Positions 1 through 5,573 of a DNA stretch of 7,884 nucleotides are shown here, one piece after another (positions within the stretch are counted from its first letter, which is position 1; each line of letters opens with the position of its first letter). Made by a program: the position numbers and the translations under genes. Under the pieces are notes generated by a model, which had not been told where the DNA came from, did no database searches, and saw nothing but the letters and a program-made list of their open reading frames with translations. Origin of the DNA: an uncultured Butyrivibrio sp. (GTDB lineage Bacteria; Bacillota; Clostridia; Lachnospirales; Lachnospiraceae); contig NZ_CAMVPU010000108.1 of assembly GCF_947169445.1 (NCBI RefSeq), positions 1-7,884 of the forward strand. Direction: 5' to 3'.

Positions 1-1
1 A

Positions 2-160
2 CCCCCTAATCAGAAAGGCAACTCAGATGCCGTATCAACTGCATCCACCGCGGAAGCAACAACAAATTCAGCTATGATCAGCTCGACAACAGAATCAAAT
101 AACAGTTCTGAGGCAGCCTCAAACACAAGTACAGAAGAGCCTTCAGCTGAAGCCGGATAG
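2..160 (+). CDS. C-terminal tail of an unidentified protein (partial, runs off left edge)
   Basis: An open frame enters from the left edge and ends at a TAG at 158-160, giving the last 52 residues of a protein. The segment is low complexity and almost entirely Ser, Thr, Ala, Glu and Asn (for example STASTAEATTNS and SNTSTEEPSAEAG). Such tails are common as disordered extensions of cell-surface or cell-wall proteins in Clostridia, for instance the C-termini of class A penicillin-binding proteins, but no domain is visible and the identity cannot be given. The gene converges on the minus-strand kinase-like gene, with 18 bases between their stop codons and no obvious terminator between them. An opposing minus-strand frame over the same DNA has no recognisable features and was judged a shadow. 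Confidence 0.55.
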   Translation, partial: PPNQKGNSDAVSTASTAEATTNSAMISSTTESNNSSEAASNTSTEEPSAEAG

Positions 161-178
161 CCTTGTAGTATAAAATAT

Positions 179-781
179 TCATACTCCGAACCGGTATTCT
201 TTTTCTTCCTTTTCGTTTGCCACAAGGCCAAACGCCTCTATTATCTTATCCGCAACCTGGTCCGGTGAAAGGTTTGTATTGTCGATCTTAAGATGATTTG
301 TAAACCACACCTCACCCTCATTCGAATTCAGCCTATGATTTTTAGTGTCATCTAAGAGATTAGCTCTGCTCCATTCCACATCTTTCTTCGAAGCTTTTTT
401 CTCCATCCTGTATGGAGTCTCATTGCGAGCCAGCCTGGTCTCAAGGTCTGCGCTGAGTTCAGCAAAATAGAAGTTACCTCCGTTCTTTGTAAAAAGGTCA
501 TGGAGTCCCGTGAGGTAATCCCTTTCTTCCTGCAGCTCAAAAGCCGTAACGTATGTAAAGATTAGATCTACATCATGCTTTACAGCCAGTTCAAATGCCT
601 TCCCACGAAAGAAAGCATTGAATTCCTTCTGCGCAGGCGTTGCAAACCCGAATATCTTATCTGAAACCTCGATGCTGTCATGATTTATCATCAGATTATA
701 TTTCAACTTATCCCTAAGACTCTCTGCCACTACCATCTTGCCCACAGCTTGAGGGCCACAAACAACTATCAGATTTGCCAT
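179..781 (-). CDS. P-loop nucleoside/shikimate-kinase-like NTPase
   Basis: A 200-residue soluble protein with one P-loop near the N-terminus: hydrophobic strand LIVVC, then GPQAVGKM at residues 9-16. The usual Ser/Thr after the P-loop Lys is Met here; I recall GPxAVGKM as a recurring variant in a group of bacterial P-loop kinase-like proteins, so this is probably ancestral and not damage. NHDSIE (34-39) may bind substrate, and the Arg/Lys-rich segment 116-135 (RLARNETPYRMEKK) resembles a lid. The likely activity is phosphoryl transfer to a small molecule, substrate unknown. The ATG at 781 is preferred over a GTG at 790 because GGGAGG lies 8 bases before the ATG, whereas the GTG touches it. 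The phosphorylase stop codon abuts this ribosome binding site, so the two genes are probably translationally coupled and work on related substrates. Confidence 0.75.
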   Translation of the reverse strand: MANLIVVCGPQAVGKMVVAESLRDKLKYNLMINHDSIEVSDKIFGFATPAQKEFNAFFRGKAFELAVKHDVDLIFTYVTAFELQEERDYLTGLHDLFTKNGGNFYFAELSADLETRLARNETPYRMEKKASKKDVEWSRANLLDDTKNHRLNSNEGEVWFTNHLKIDNTNLSPDQVADKIIEAFGLVANEKEEKEYRFGV

Positions 782-795
782 TAAACTCACCTCCC

Positions 796-1563
796 TTAGT
801 TGTAATCTCTCAAAATATCCAGTCCAAGCAATAATGCTTTTTCATGCGACCCTGTGCCAAATGACCTGGCATCATACTCATGCACATTAGCCAATGAATC
901 AGCAGTAAACAGGAACTGTCCAAACTTCGCACCACGTTTCCTGCAGCATGCTGCAAGAGCCGCGCATTCCATCTCAACTACTGAGCAGCCTTCCTCAAGG
1001 CGGTATTTCACCATATCTTTTGTCTCCCTGAAAAATCCATCAGTGGACCAGGTTGTACAGGTAACAAACGGAAGTCCATGCTTATTAAATGAATTTTCGA
1101 TAGCAGCTATCGGTTCCTGATCAAGTTCAATATATCGGGATGCCTGAAGATAGTGATATGAAGTACCTTCGGCTCTGAGTGCCTTTACAGGAACAATGAA
1201 TGCATCCTCCGGAAGATCCGCAAGAACTCCGCACGAACCAACTGCAATTACCTTCTTACATCCACAGTTAACAAGTGTATCAAGAACCTGAGTTGCTGAT
1301 GAAGAACCTATAGGGGACTGCACCAGACAGATATCCTCTTTTTCTTCATGAATCACATATATCTTGATATTGTTAGAAACTGTGATTAACTCTTCAACCA
1401 TATCTGCATTATAGTCTTTGGCATATTTATGAACCACATCTCCAAGAAATGCAAATAAACACTTCTCAGGCAATCTTTCCGCCGTCCAGTCATGATCAGG
1501 AGTTATAACTTCCGATGAACTGTCGTCGTATTCCAATAATGGTATTTCATTTTTAATTATCAT
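796..1563 (-). CDS. Nucleoside phosphorylase (PNP/UDP family, uridine-phosphorylase-like)
   Basis: A 255-residue cytoplasmic enzyme expected to cleave the glycosidic bond of a nucleoside with phosphate, giving a free base and (deoxy)ribose-1-phosphate. Family signatures appear in order: a Gly/Ser phosphate-binding loop (PIGSSSATQ, 84-92), AVGSCGVL (107-114), EGTSYHY (132-138), STDGFFRE (173-180), the ribose-binding VEMECAALAA (196-205), and FTADSL (219-224), whose Asp222 sits at the usual base-protonating position. Length is normal for the family. The start ATG at 1563 has AGGAGGAGG a few bases upstream. Base preference cannot be settled from sequence; the TDGFF motif suggests a uridine-phosphorylase-like branch. 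It is the first gene of a pair with the kinase-like gene, and a terminator hairpin ends about 20 bases before its start, so expression may be attenuated or depend on read-through. Confidence 0.88.
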   Translation of the reverse strand: MIIKNEIPLLEYDDSSSEVITPDHDWTAERLPEKCLFAFLGDVVHKYAKDYNADMVEELITVSNNIKIYVIHEEKEDICLVQSPIGSSSATQVLDTLVNCGCKKVIAVGSCGVLADLPEDAFIVPVKALRAEGTSYHYLQASRYIELDQEPIAAIENSFNKHGLPFVTCTTWSTDGFFRETKDMVKYRLEEGCSVVEMECAALAACCRKRGAKFGQFLFTADSLANVHEYDARSFGTGSHEKALLLGLDILRDYN

Positions 1564-1583
1564 AATGGCCTCCTCCTGAATGT

Positions 1584-1626
1584 AAAAAAATAGACCTTAT
1601 CAAAACTTTTTAGCTTGATAAGGTCT
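1584..1626 (-). terminator. Intrinsic terminator or attenuator in front of the phosphorylase gene
   Basis: Perfect 12-bp inverted repeat AGACCTTATCAA / TTGATAAGGTCT (arms 1592-1603 and 1615-1626, 11-nt loop). On the minus strand it is followed by ATTTTTTTA, a proper U-tract; on the plus strand the run is poor, so it acts leftward. The U-tract ends only about 7 bases before the Shine-Dalgarno sequence of the phosphorylase, leaving no room for a promoter in between. Short ORF 1610-1693 ends inside the hairpin. It is either the terminator of a former small gene or a regulated attenuator. Confidence 0.85.
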
Positions 1627-1770
1627 TAATATACTTTTCTAATGCATCCGATATAGTTACAGATTCATCATATAGCACGGCCTCATCTTGCATGGTAATC
1701 TAAGCCCCTGAATGTTTTCCACGGACATATAATTGACCATCATTCTATTGACGAGACGTGTGTTTGTCAT
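1610..1770 (-). pseudogene. Small frameshifted gene or leader ORFs upstream of the phosphorylase
   Basis: Two short minus-strand frames overlap here. The first (1657-1770) starts at an ATG preceded by GGAGGA about 11 bases upstream and reads MTNTRLVNRMMVNYMSVE and onward for 37 residues. The second (1610-1693) is 27 residues, contains DESVTISDALEKYIKTLSS, and stops inside the terminator hairpin. Re-reading a single base near 1698 would join them into one ~53-residue protein whose second half looks like real coding sequence, so I read this as a small gene broken by a one-base deletion. It has its own promoter, ribosome binding site and terminator. The family is not recognised. The alternative is a leader peptide controlling the hairpin. 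Confidence 0.4.
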
Positions 1771-1803
1771 AAAACTGGCATTCCTCCAAGATTATTAGTT
1801 GTA

Positions 1804-1832
1804 AGTATAGACACAGCACTATTAGCTGTCAA
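1804..1832 (-). promoter_or_regulatory. Strong sigma-A-type promoter inside the end of the NTase gene
   Basis: On the minus strand, TTGACA (1827-1832, exact -35 consensus) is followed by a 17-bp spacer and TATACT (1804-1809, five of six matches to -10). Transcription should begin near 1797. The -35 box overlaps the last codons and stop of the NTase gene. The transcript would contain GGAGGA at 1782-1787, the short ORFs, the terminator hairpin, and then the phosphorylase-kinase pair. Confidence 0.75.
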
Positions 1833-2187
1833 TAACTTTTTGCATCCTAAATGCCTTGATCAAGGCAATATCCTTAAGATCCTTCTCCCGGCCAAGTTCC
1901 TGTTTCATTTCAATCAGTCCCTCAAGTGAAATAACCGGGATTCCTTCGATGTGCTCTATAGAACCACATTTCCAATTTTCAAATATTTCTATGTCATCTC
2001 CATAGTTAAACTTACGATTTCCGCTTTCCGTAAGCTGGTGTGAATACCCATCTGTCACAAGCTTATCTGCCATGGCTGAAGTACAGCCCATATCAATATC
2101 ATGAGTCTGTTCTCTTATACCATAAAGTACCATGGCGCTCCCGGTAATTACCCAGTACTCTTCACAGCTATATGGGAAGTCTTTCAA
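1822..2187 (-). CDS. Small nucleotidyltransferase-fold protein (Pol-beta superfamily)
   Basis: A 121-residue protein with the core of a DNA polymerase beta-type nucleotidyltransferase: GSAMVLYGIRE (16-26) in place of the usual GSxxxxG, then DID (30-32) as the metal-binding Asp pair, and an acidic strand DDIEIFE (64-70) that can supply the third carboxylate. The C-terminal KDLKDIALI is typical of resistance-type and AbiEii/MNT-like members. It should transfer a nucleotide to a small molecule, RNA or protein; the target is unknown. The start is uncertain: TTG at 2187 is the only conventional codon, the frame is open only back to a TAG at about 2209-2211, and the nearest good Shine-Dalgarno lies too far away. 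The HD gene's stop lies 4 bases upstream, suggesting translational coupling and a joint function. Confidence 0.7.
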   Translation of the reverse strand: MKDFPYSCEEYWVITGSAMVLYGIREQTHDIDMGCTSAMADKLVTDGYSHQLTESGNRKFNYGDDIEIFENWKCGSIEHIEGIPVISLEGLIEMKQELGREKDLKDIALIKAFRMQKVIDS

Positions 2188-2191
2188 TCTG

Positions 2192-2782
2192 TTAATAACA
2201 GCATAATCCTAACTCCTTACATAAAGCATCATATCTCTTCTGCTCTTTTTCCTTTACAGGCTTTGATGCATCCTTAAAGCAATGATCGATAACATCCGCA
2301 TCCTTCAGGAGTTCATCCATAGGACTGTCTATAGCAGCCTTGTCATCATGATGATAGATTGCTGAGCAGATGATATCAGTCTCTTCAGGAGTTGTTAGTT
2401 CAAGCTTTCCAAGAATTTTTCTTGCAAGATCTGCACCAAGATGTGCGTGGTCATCATAGGATCCGGTCTTGTAAGCATTCCCAATAGTTCCATTTCTATT
2501 TTGAAAGTCAACAAGCCCCTTATAAACATGTTTTACTATGTTCTTCCATCTTTTTATTTCTAAATCATCACTTATTCTTTCCGGAACCTTCAATATTAAG
2601 TCCCCACTACTCATCGAGCATTCAATCAGTTCTTGTTCATTAGAAATTATAAAATTCGCATTCAGGCTGATCATACTGGTTTTTCTCCCAGATATGCATT
2701 TGGCCCTATTTAAAAGGTCATCTGCGCGTTTTCTATTGTTCTTATCATTTTTTTCGCATACAACGTCCCAAATACCAAGCAT
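2192..2782 (-). CDS. HD-domain metal-dependent phosphohydrolase
   Basis: A 196-residue protein with an HD-superfamily domain in its second half. Visible ligands are His112/His114 in YDDHAHLGA, the His-Asp pair in YHHDDKA (His145-Asp146), and Asp163/Asp166 in KDADVIDHC, in the usual H...HD...D order. HD enzymes hydrolyse nucleotides, cyclic or linear phosphodiesters or (p)ppGpp; the substrate here cannot be told. The N-terminal ~90 residues are not recognised. The ATG at 2782 has AAGGAG six bases upstream; a longer TTG start at 2803 would leave that site inside the coding region and is rejected. The gene begins 44 bases after the nuclease gene ends, and its stop is 4 bases from the NTase start, so the three are probably co-transcribed. 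Confidence 0.75.
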   Translation of the reverse strand: MLGIWDVVCEKNDKNNRKRADDLLNRAKCISGRKTSMISLNANFIISNEQELIECSMSSGDLILKVPERISDDLEIKRWKNIVKHVYKGLVDFQNRNGTIGNAYKTGSYDDHAHLGADLARKILGKLELTTPEETDIICSAIYHHDDKAAIDSPMDELLKDADVIDHCFKDASKPVKEKEQKRYDALCKELGLCCY

Positions 2783-2826
2783 AATAAGCTCCTTAATCAA
2801 CAATATCCTTTAAATCTCATTTTCGA

Positions 2827-4050
2827 TTATAATAAAGCCACCGAATACGCATCTATCTTCTTGCCCAACAGCCGCATTATCTCTAACTCATCTATTGCAT
2901 CAAAATACGCATTATGTGATTCGTGGTATGAATCATTCCCAGAAAGCATGAACATCATTTCCTCAACACGATATCCGCTTTTCATTCTTCCAGTTCCATA
3001 GCATTCTACATCTTTGGGAATCTTAGAATTGTATTGAATATATGCTGCGATGAGTACAATGTCGTGCCAAGCATATTCTGATAGTTCAGGCAAACAGTTC
3101 CTATCAAAGCCGCCATTATAAGCAAAGATTCTCTTTATGCCATTTTTATGTAAATAATGCTGTAGGTCTTCAATCACTTTTTCTCTGGAACTTTTTAAAT
3201 AAATGCTTACTTCTGGCAAATATAGTTTTCGACGATACATCGCTCGATGATCGCAAGCAGGTTCAATGACGTAGTATCGAGCATCAACAATCTCAAATGT
3301 ATCCTTATTTGAGATCACAACACCGATAGACATGGTTTCTCCACTAAATGTGGTTTCAACATCAATGACCGCAAAACGAGAATCATACAATTCAGCATAA
3401 CTTATCTCTTCTAGAACATCTTTATCTTCCTCATTGAGTACATACTCGCATATATCAGCATGTACCTGAGCATATGGCGAAGAAGCAGTTATTCCTCCAC
3501 AGATGTCTGGCAAAATCATATTGATATATTCCAACAGTTTTTCTTGATTGCCGACAAAGTTCTCCTCAATATAAGCAAGAAAAATACAGATAATCCGTAT
3601 ATAATCGCTATAATTGTCTTCTACAAGCTCATTACACTTTACTCCCCATTTTTGAATTTCTCCATTGCTCATATAAATGTCATTCAAATGATTGGACAAC
3701 AAGAATACTCCCGGTAAAGGTTTCACTTGTTTTTGTTTTGATTTCATTATTGATATCTTGATATGTAATAATAAGTGTTCAAGAAGATTACAATATACCA
3801 GCCGGTTCTTTTTTTGCCATTCAAAAGGCTGTTTTTGAGCCCACTTTGGTTCTCCAAGATTCATGCCCTTATCTTCATCAATATGATGACAAAACAAACC
3901 ATCACATATCCTAGATACATTATGATTCTTCTTTGTACAACTTGAATCTATATAATAGTCATACTTAGCTTCACCATACTTTTTTATCAAATACTCGGTC
4001 AAATCTTTATATGACATTCTATATTCATAAAATAACTCTTTAGATTCCAT
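2827..4050 (-). CDS. HNH-like and DEDDh exonuclease fusion protein
   Basis: A 407-residue protein with two nuclease-like regions. The N-terminal part (about 50-100) carries GLFCHHIDED (His55-His56, Asp58) and then NRLVYCNLLEHLLLHIKI (Asn82, His92, His96), the layout of an HNH endonuclease. The C-terminal part (about 225-400) is a DnaQ/RNase T-type 3'-5' exonuclease: Exo I FAVIDVETT (Asp230, Glu232), Exo II FAYNGGFD (Asp316), Exo III HNAYFDAID (His379, Asp384), so the DEDDh class with all catalytic residues present. The middle (110-220) is unrecognised and largely helical in character. Start chosen at ATG 4050; an upstream GTG at 4104 would add 18 hydrophobic residues across a likely promoter. 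No strong Shine-Dalgarno is seen. It is divergent from the XRE gene and first in a run with the HD and NTase genes, suggesting nucleic-acid processing, possibly defence (inference). Confidence 0.72.
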   Translation of the reverse strand: MESKELFYEYRMSYKDLTEYLIKKYGEAKYDYYIDSSCTKKNHNVSRICDGLFCHHIDEDKGMNLGEPKWAQKQPFEWQKKNRLVYCNLLEHLLLHIKISIMKSKQKQVKPLPGVFLLSNHLNDIYMSNGEIQKWGVKCNELVEDNYSDYIRIICIFLAYIEENFVGNQEKLLEYINMILPDICGGITASSPYAQVHADICEYVLNEEDKDVLEEISYAELYDSRFAVIDVETTFSGETMSIGVVISNKDTFEIVDARYYVIEPACDHRAMYRRKLYLPEVSIYLKSSREKVIEDLQHYLHKNGIKRIFAYNGGFDRNCLPELSEYAWHDIVLIAAYIQYNSKIPKDVECYGTGRMKSGYRVEEMMFMLSGNDSYHESHNAYFDAIDELEIMRLLGKKIDAYSVALL

Positions 4051-4094
4051 AATCACGCACCAAAGGCCAAGTAAAAATGTACTATTCCAGCATA

Positions 4095-4103
4095 ATTGTA
4101 TCA
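4095..4103 (-). promoter_or_regulatory. Possible extended -10 promoter for the nuclease gene
   Basis: The minus strand reads TGATACAAT, a TGn-extended -10 box with TACAAT (4095-4100), placing the start of transcription about 38 bases before the ATG at 4050. No good -35 box is seen at 16-18 bp, which extended -10 promoters tolerate. Two direct copies of TTGTTAAT (plus-strand ATTAACAA at 4111-4118 and 4126-4133, 15-bp period) lie just upstream and could bind a regulator. Confidence 0.35.
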
Positions 4104-4166
4104 CTATATCATTAACAAATTCCTAATTAACAATAAAGAAAATAAGAACATAATTACCAAAAGCAA

Positions 4167-4193
4167 AAAAGTGAAGTTATGTCCTACACTTTT
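4167..4193. promoter_or_regulatory. Operator-like inverted repeat between divergent XRE and nuclease genes
   Basis: Inverted repeat with 10-bp arms AAAAGTGAAG (4167-4176) and CTACACTTTT (4184-4193), 9 of 10 positions matching, with a 7-bp spacer. The two half-sites are centred about 17 bp apart, and the element lies about 55 bp before the XRE start and 117 bp before the nuclease start. The size and position suit binding of a dimeric Cro/CI-type repressor, most likely the adjacent XRE protein. There is no following T-run, so it is not a terminator. Confidence 0.45.
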
Positions 4194-4203
4194 CAAATAT
4201 GAT
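4177..4203 (+). promoter_or_regulatory. Candidate promoter of the XRE gene
   Basis: TATGAT at 4198-4203 matches the -10 consensus at five of six positions. The upstream TTATGT (4177-4182) is a poor -35 at a short 15-bp spacing. It overlaps the operator-like inverted repeat, as expected for autorepression. A second weaker pairing, TTTTCA with TATACC near 4213, cannot be excluded. Confidence 0.3.
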
Positions 4204-4247
4204 TCTGTAAGCTTATACCATCAATCACTTACAGAGGTTACATGATC

Positions 4248-4793
4248 ATGAAAGAGAACCGATTATCTGCAGATGCGCAGAAATTATACAAAGATATGGC
4301 AAAGAGACTTCGCATAGAAAGACTCATGAACGGCCTGACCCAGGAAGAACTTTCAGAAATAATGGATGTGTCTCCCAGGCATTATGGCAGATATGAATCC
4401 GGAAGATATCCAATTCCTTTTGATAAAGCCAATGCGCTCATTGATGCTGGAATTGATTTCCATTATGTTGTAACTGGAGAAAGATATCTGGACAGACTGT
4501 TTATAGATGGTCTGGCAAGAATGCCCGACGAAGAATTATTTGAACTGGCAAAAGAAATGCCTGAAGTATGCAAAAGCTTAGATACCGCAGAAAATTTTAA
4601 ATTGGAAGACGAAAAAGATCTCGAAGCCGTAAGGCATATTGCCAAGGCAATCATCTCTTATGGACGGAAGCATCATAGCAATCCACCATTAAGCAGCATC
4701 TCTATTGATAGTCTGTTGGCCCTTGATAAAAAAGAAATTGACGGCACTTTATCCGGCAACAAGCAATATGAACAGCTTAAGCAGAAGTCATGA
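4248..4793 (+). CDS. XRE-family (Cro/CI-type) helix-turn-helix regulator
   Basis: A 181-residue DNA-binding protein. Residues 18-72 form an HTH_3 domain: AKRLRIERLMNGLTQEELSE, then MDVSPRHYGRYESGRYPIP, with the typical TQEELS helix and the YGRYESG recognition/turn region. VVTGE (74-78) ends the domain as in many XRE proteins. The C-terminal ~105 residues are charged and probably helical, with no recognised effector domain. There are two in-frame ATGs, at 4242 and 4248; AGAGGT at 4233-4238 is 9 bases from the second and only 3 from the first, so 4248 is preferred. It is divergent from the nuclease-HD-NTase run and converges on the methyltransferase chimera, and is a plausible repressor of the divergent promoter and of itself. 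Confidence 0.85.
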   Translation: MKENRLSADAQKLYKDMAKRLRIERLMNGLTQEELSEIMDVSPRHYGRYESGRYPIPFDKANALIDAGIDFHYVVTGERYLDRLFIDGLARMPDEELFELAKEMPEVCKSLDTAENFKLEDEKDLEAVRHIAKAIISYGRKHHSNPPLSSISIDSLLALDKKEIDGTLSGNKQYEQLKQKS

Positions 4794-4804
4794 CAGTTCT
4801 TTCA

Positions 4805-4839
4805 ATAAAAAATACCGGAGGGCATCACCGCTCTCCGGT
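4805..4839 (-). terminator. Intrinsic terminator downstream of the relaxase/MT-A70 chimera
   Basis: GC-rich hairpin with arms ACCGGAGGGC (4814-4823) and GCTCTCCGGT (4830-4839), ten pairs including one G-U, and a 6-nt loop. On the minus strand it is followed by ATTTTTTAT, so it ends leftward transcripts about 75 bases after the chimera stop. On the plus strand, where it follows the XRE stop codon, no U-run follows, so plus-strand termination would be weak. Confidence 0.8.
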
Positions 4840-4916
4840 CAGAAACCTTATGATGATTCACTGAGGCATATGAAATGCTACGAGAAGGTAAGCTCGATAA
4901 TCTGAGTTAACGTCGG

Positions 4917-5504
4917 TCATGCTACCAGCTCCAGATCATTTTCAAGTTCATTTCCCCAGGTGTCCCATCCGGGAGTCTTCTGACGAGCAAACAGTTCCAC
5001 TCGCGGAACATCACCAACGAGTTCCACGATCCGGTCTCTGGTCTCAGCAGGTTTCTTGCTGTGCTCTTCGATATGACTGATGATAACCTGATGAACTGCT
5101 TTGCCGACTCGTTTCGGATGGCCTTTGGTTGCAAGAAGACAGATCTCTGCATTGGCCCTGGTCCAGTAGCCCATACCCCAGAAAAGAGAATCTGATTTCT
5201 TGTTCTGCTTCACCCAGACAAATGCAACAGTCTTGTATTCAAATCCCCATGCCTTTATGACATCGAATGCTTCCATACGATTTGGAAACGTGGCCCACAT
5301 AAATAATACACAGTTGTCGGCAGCGATATCCGCAACAGTAAGTCTGCAGATATCATCCACTGTCATGGTGGGATAATGATTTTCTGCACTCCTACCGTCA
5401 TCCATCTTGTCAGGATTCATGGCATAGTCAGTTCTCTCACTAAGACATTTGTGAACTGACCTGCCCTTTGTATAATGCAGTGCTATTAATCTTGTTGCTG
5501 CCAT
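4917..5504 (-). CDS. Chimeric gene: relaxase N-terminus fused to an MT-A70 adenine methyltransferase lacking DPPW
   Basis: A 195-residue protein with an abrupt change of identity near residue 37. Residues 1-36 (MAATRLIALH, then CLSERTDYAMNPDKMDD) match my recollection of the start of mobilization relaxases from Firmicutes integrative elements (MATTRLI..H.NKGK....L..RTDY..NPDK). From GRSAENHYPTM onward it reads as an MT-A70-type N6-adenine methyltransferase of the phage/ICE kind: LFMWATFPN, FVWVKQNKK, FWGMGYWTRANAE, CLLATKGHPKR, EEHSKKP, RVELFARQ, GWDTWGNE. The N-terminal strand with the catalytic (D/N)PPW motif that should precede GRSAEN is absent, so methylation is unlikely. The frame is intact and the start is good (ATG 5504, GGAG about 6 bases upstream). 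A terminator sits directly upstream and no promoter is visible, so expression is doubtful. It is probably a recombination product. Confidence 0.78.
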   Translation of the reverse strand: MAATRLIALHYTKGRSVHKCLSERTDYAMNPDKMDDGRSAENHYPTMTVDDICRLTVADIAADNCVLFMWATFPNRMEAFDVIKAWGFEYKTVAFVWVKQNKKSDSLFWGMGYWTRANAEICLLATKGHPKRVGKAVHQVIISHIEEHSKKPAETRDRIVELVGDVPRVELFARQKTPGWDTWGNELENDLELVA

Positions 5505-5513
5505 CTTTTCTCC

Positions 5514-5548
5514 ATAAAAAATAAGCGCAGCTCAGAAGAGTTGCACTT
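5514..5548 (-). terminator. Intrinsic terminator after the lipoprotein gene
   Basis: On the minus strand AAGTGCA, one mismatch, CTC, loop TTCT, GAG, TGCGCTT form a hairpin (plus-strand arms 5523-5529 and 5542-5548) followed by ATTTTTTA. It ends transcripts from the lipoprotein gene. Its U-run is only a few bases from the GGAG ribosome binding site of the chimeric gene, leaving no space for a separate promoter there. Confidence 0.72.
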
Positions 5549-5573
5549 ACATTTAACATATTATTTACATGGA

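Noticed and set aside
141..152. Perfect 12-bp palindrome CTTCAGCTGAAG near the convergent gene ends
   Set aside because: It lies inside the plus-strand coding tail and has no following T-run on either strand, so it does not qualify as a terminator; a chance result of repetitive codons is likely.
10..231. Minus-strand 73-codon frame at the left edge
   Set aside because: It overlaps both the Ser/Thr-rich plus-strand tail and the kinase 3' end, is low complexity, and looks like the complement of the repetitive tail.
854..1120. Plus-strand 88-codon frame opposite the phosphorylase
   Set aside because: It lies wholly within a well-supported phosphorylase gene and has no domain or ribosome binding site.
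3460..3717. Plus-strand 85-codon frame opposite the nuclease gene
   Set aside because: Antisense shadow of the nuclease middle region; no recognisable features.
4463..4905. Minus-strand frame 4463-4654 and plus-strand frame 4705-4905 around the XRE gene
   Set aside because: The first is antisense to the XRE gene. The second is its +1 frame running through the terminator hairpin. Neither has start signals or family features.
4858..4920. 20-codon ORF overlapping the chimera stop by ATGA
   Set aside because: The overlap is suggestive of coupling, but the peptide (MTDVNSDYRAYLLVAFHMPQ) is too short and unrecognised to claim; it may be a remnant of a lost downstream gene.
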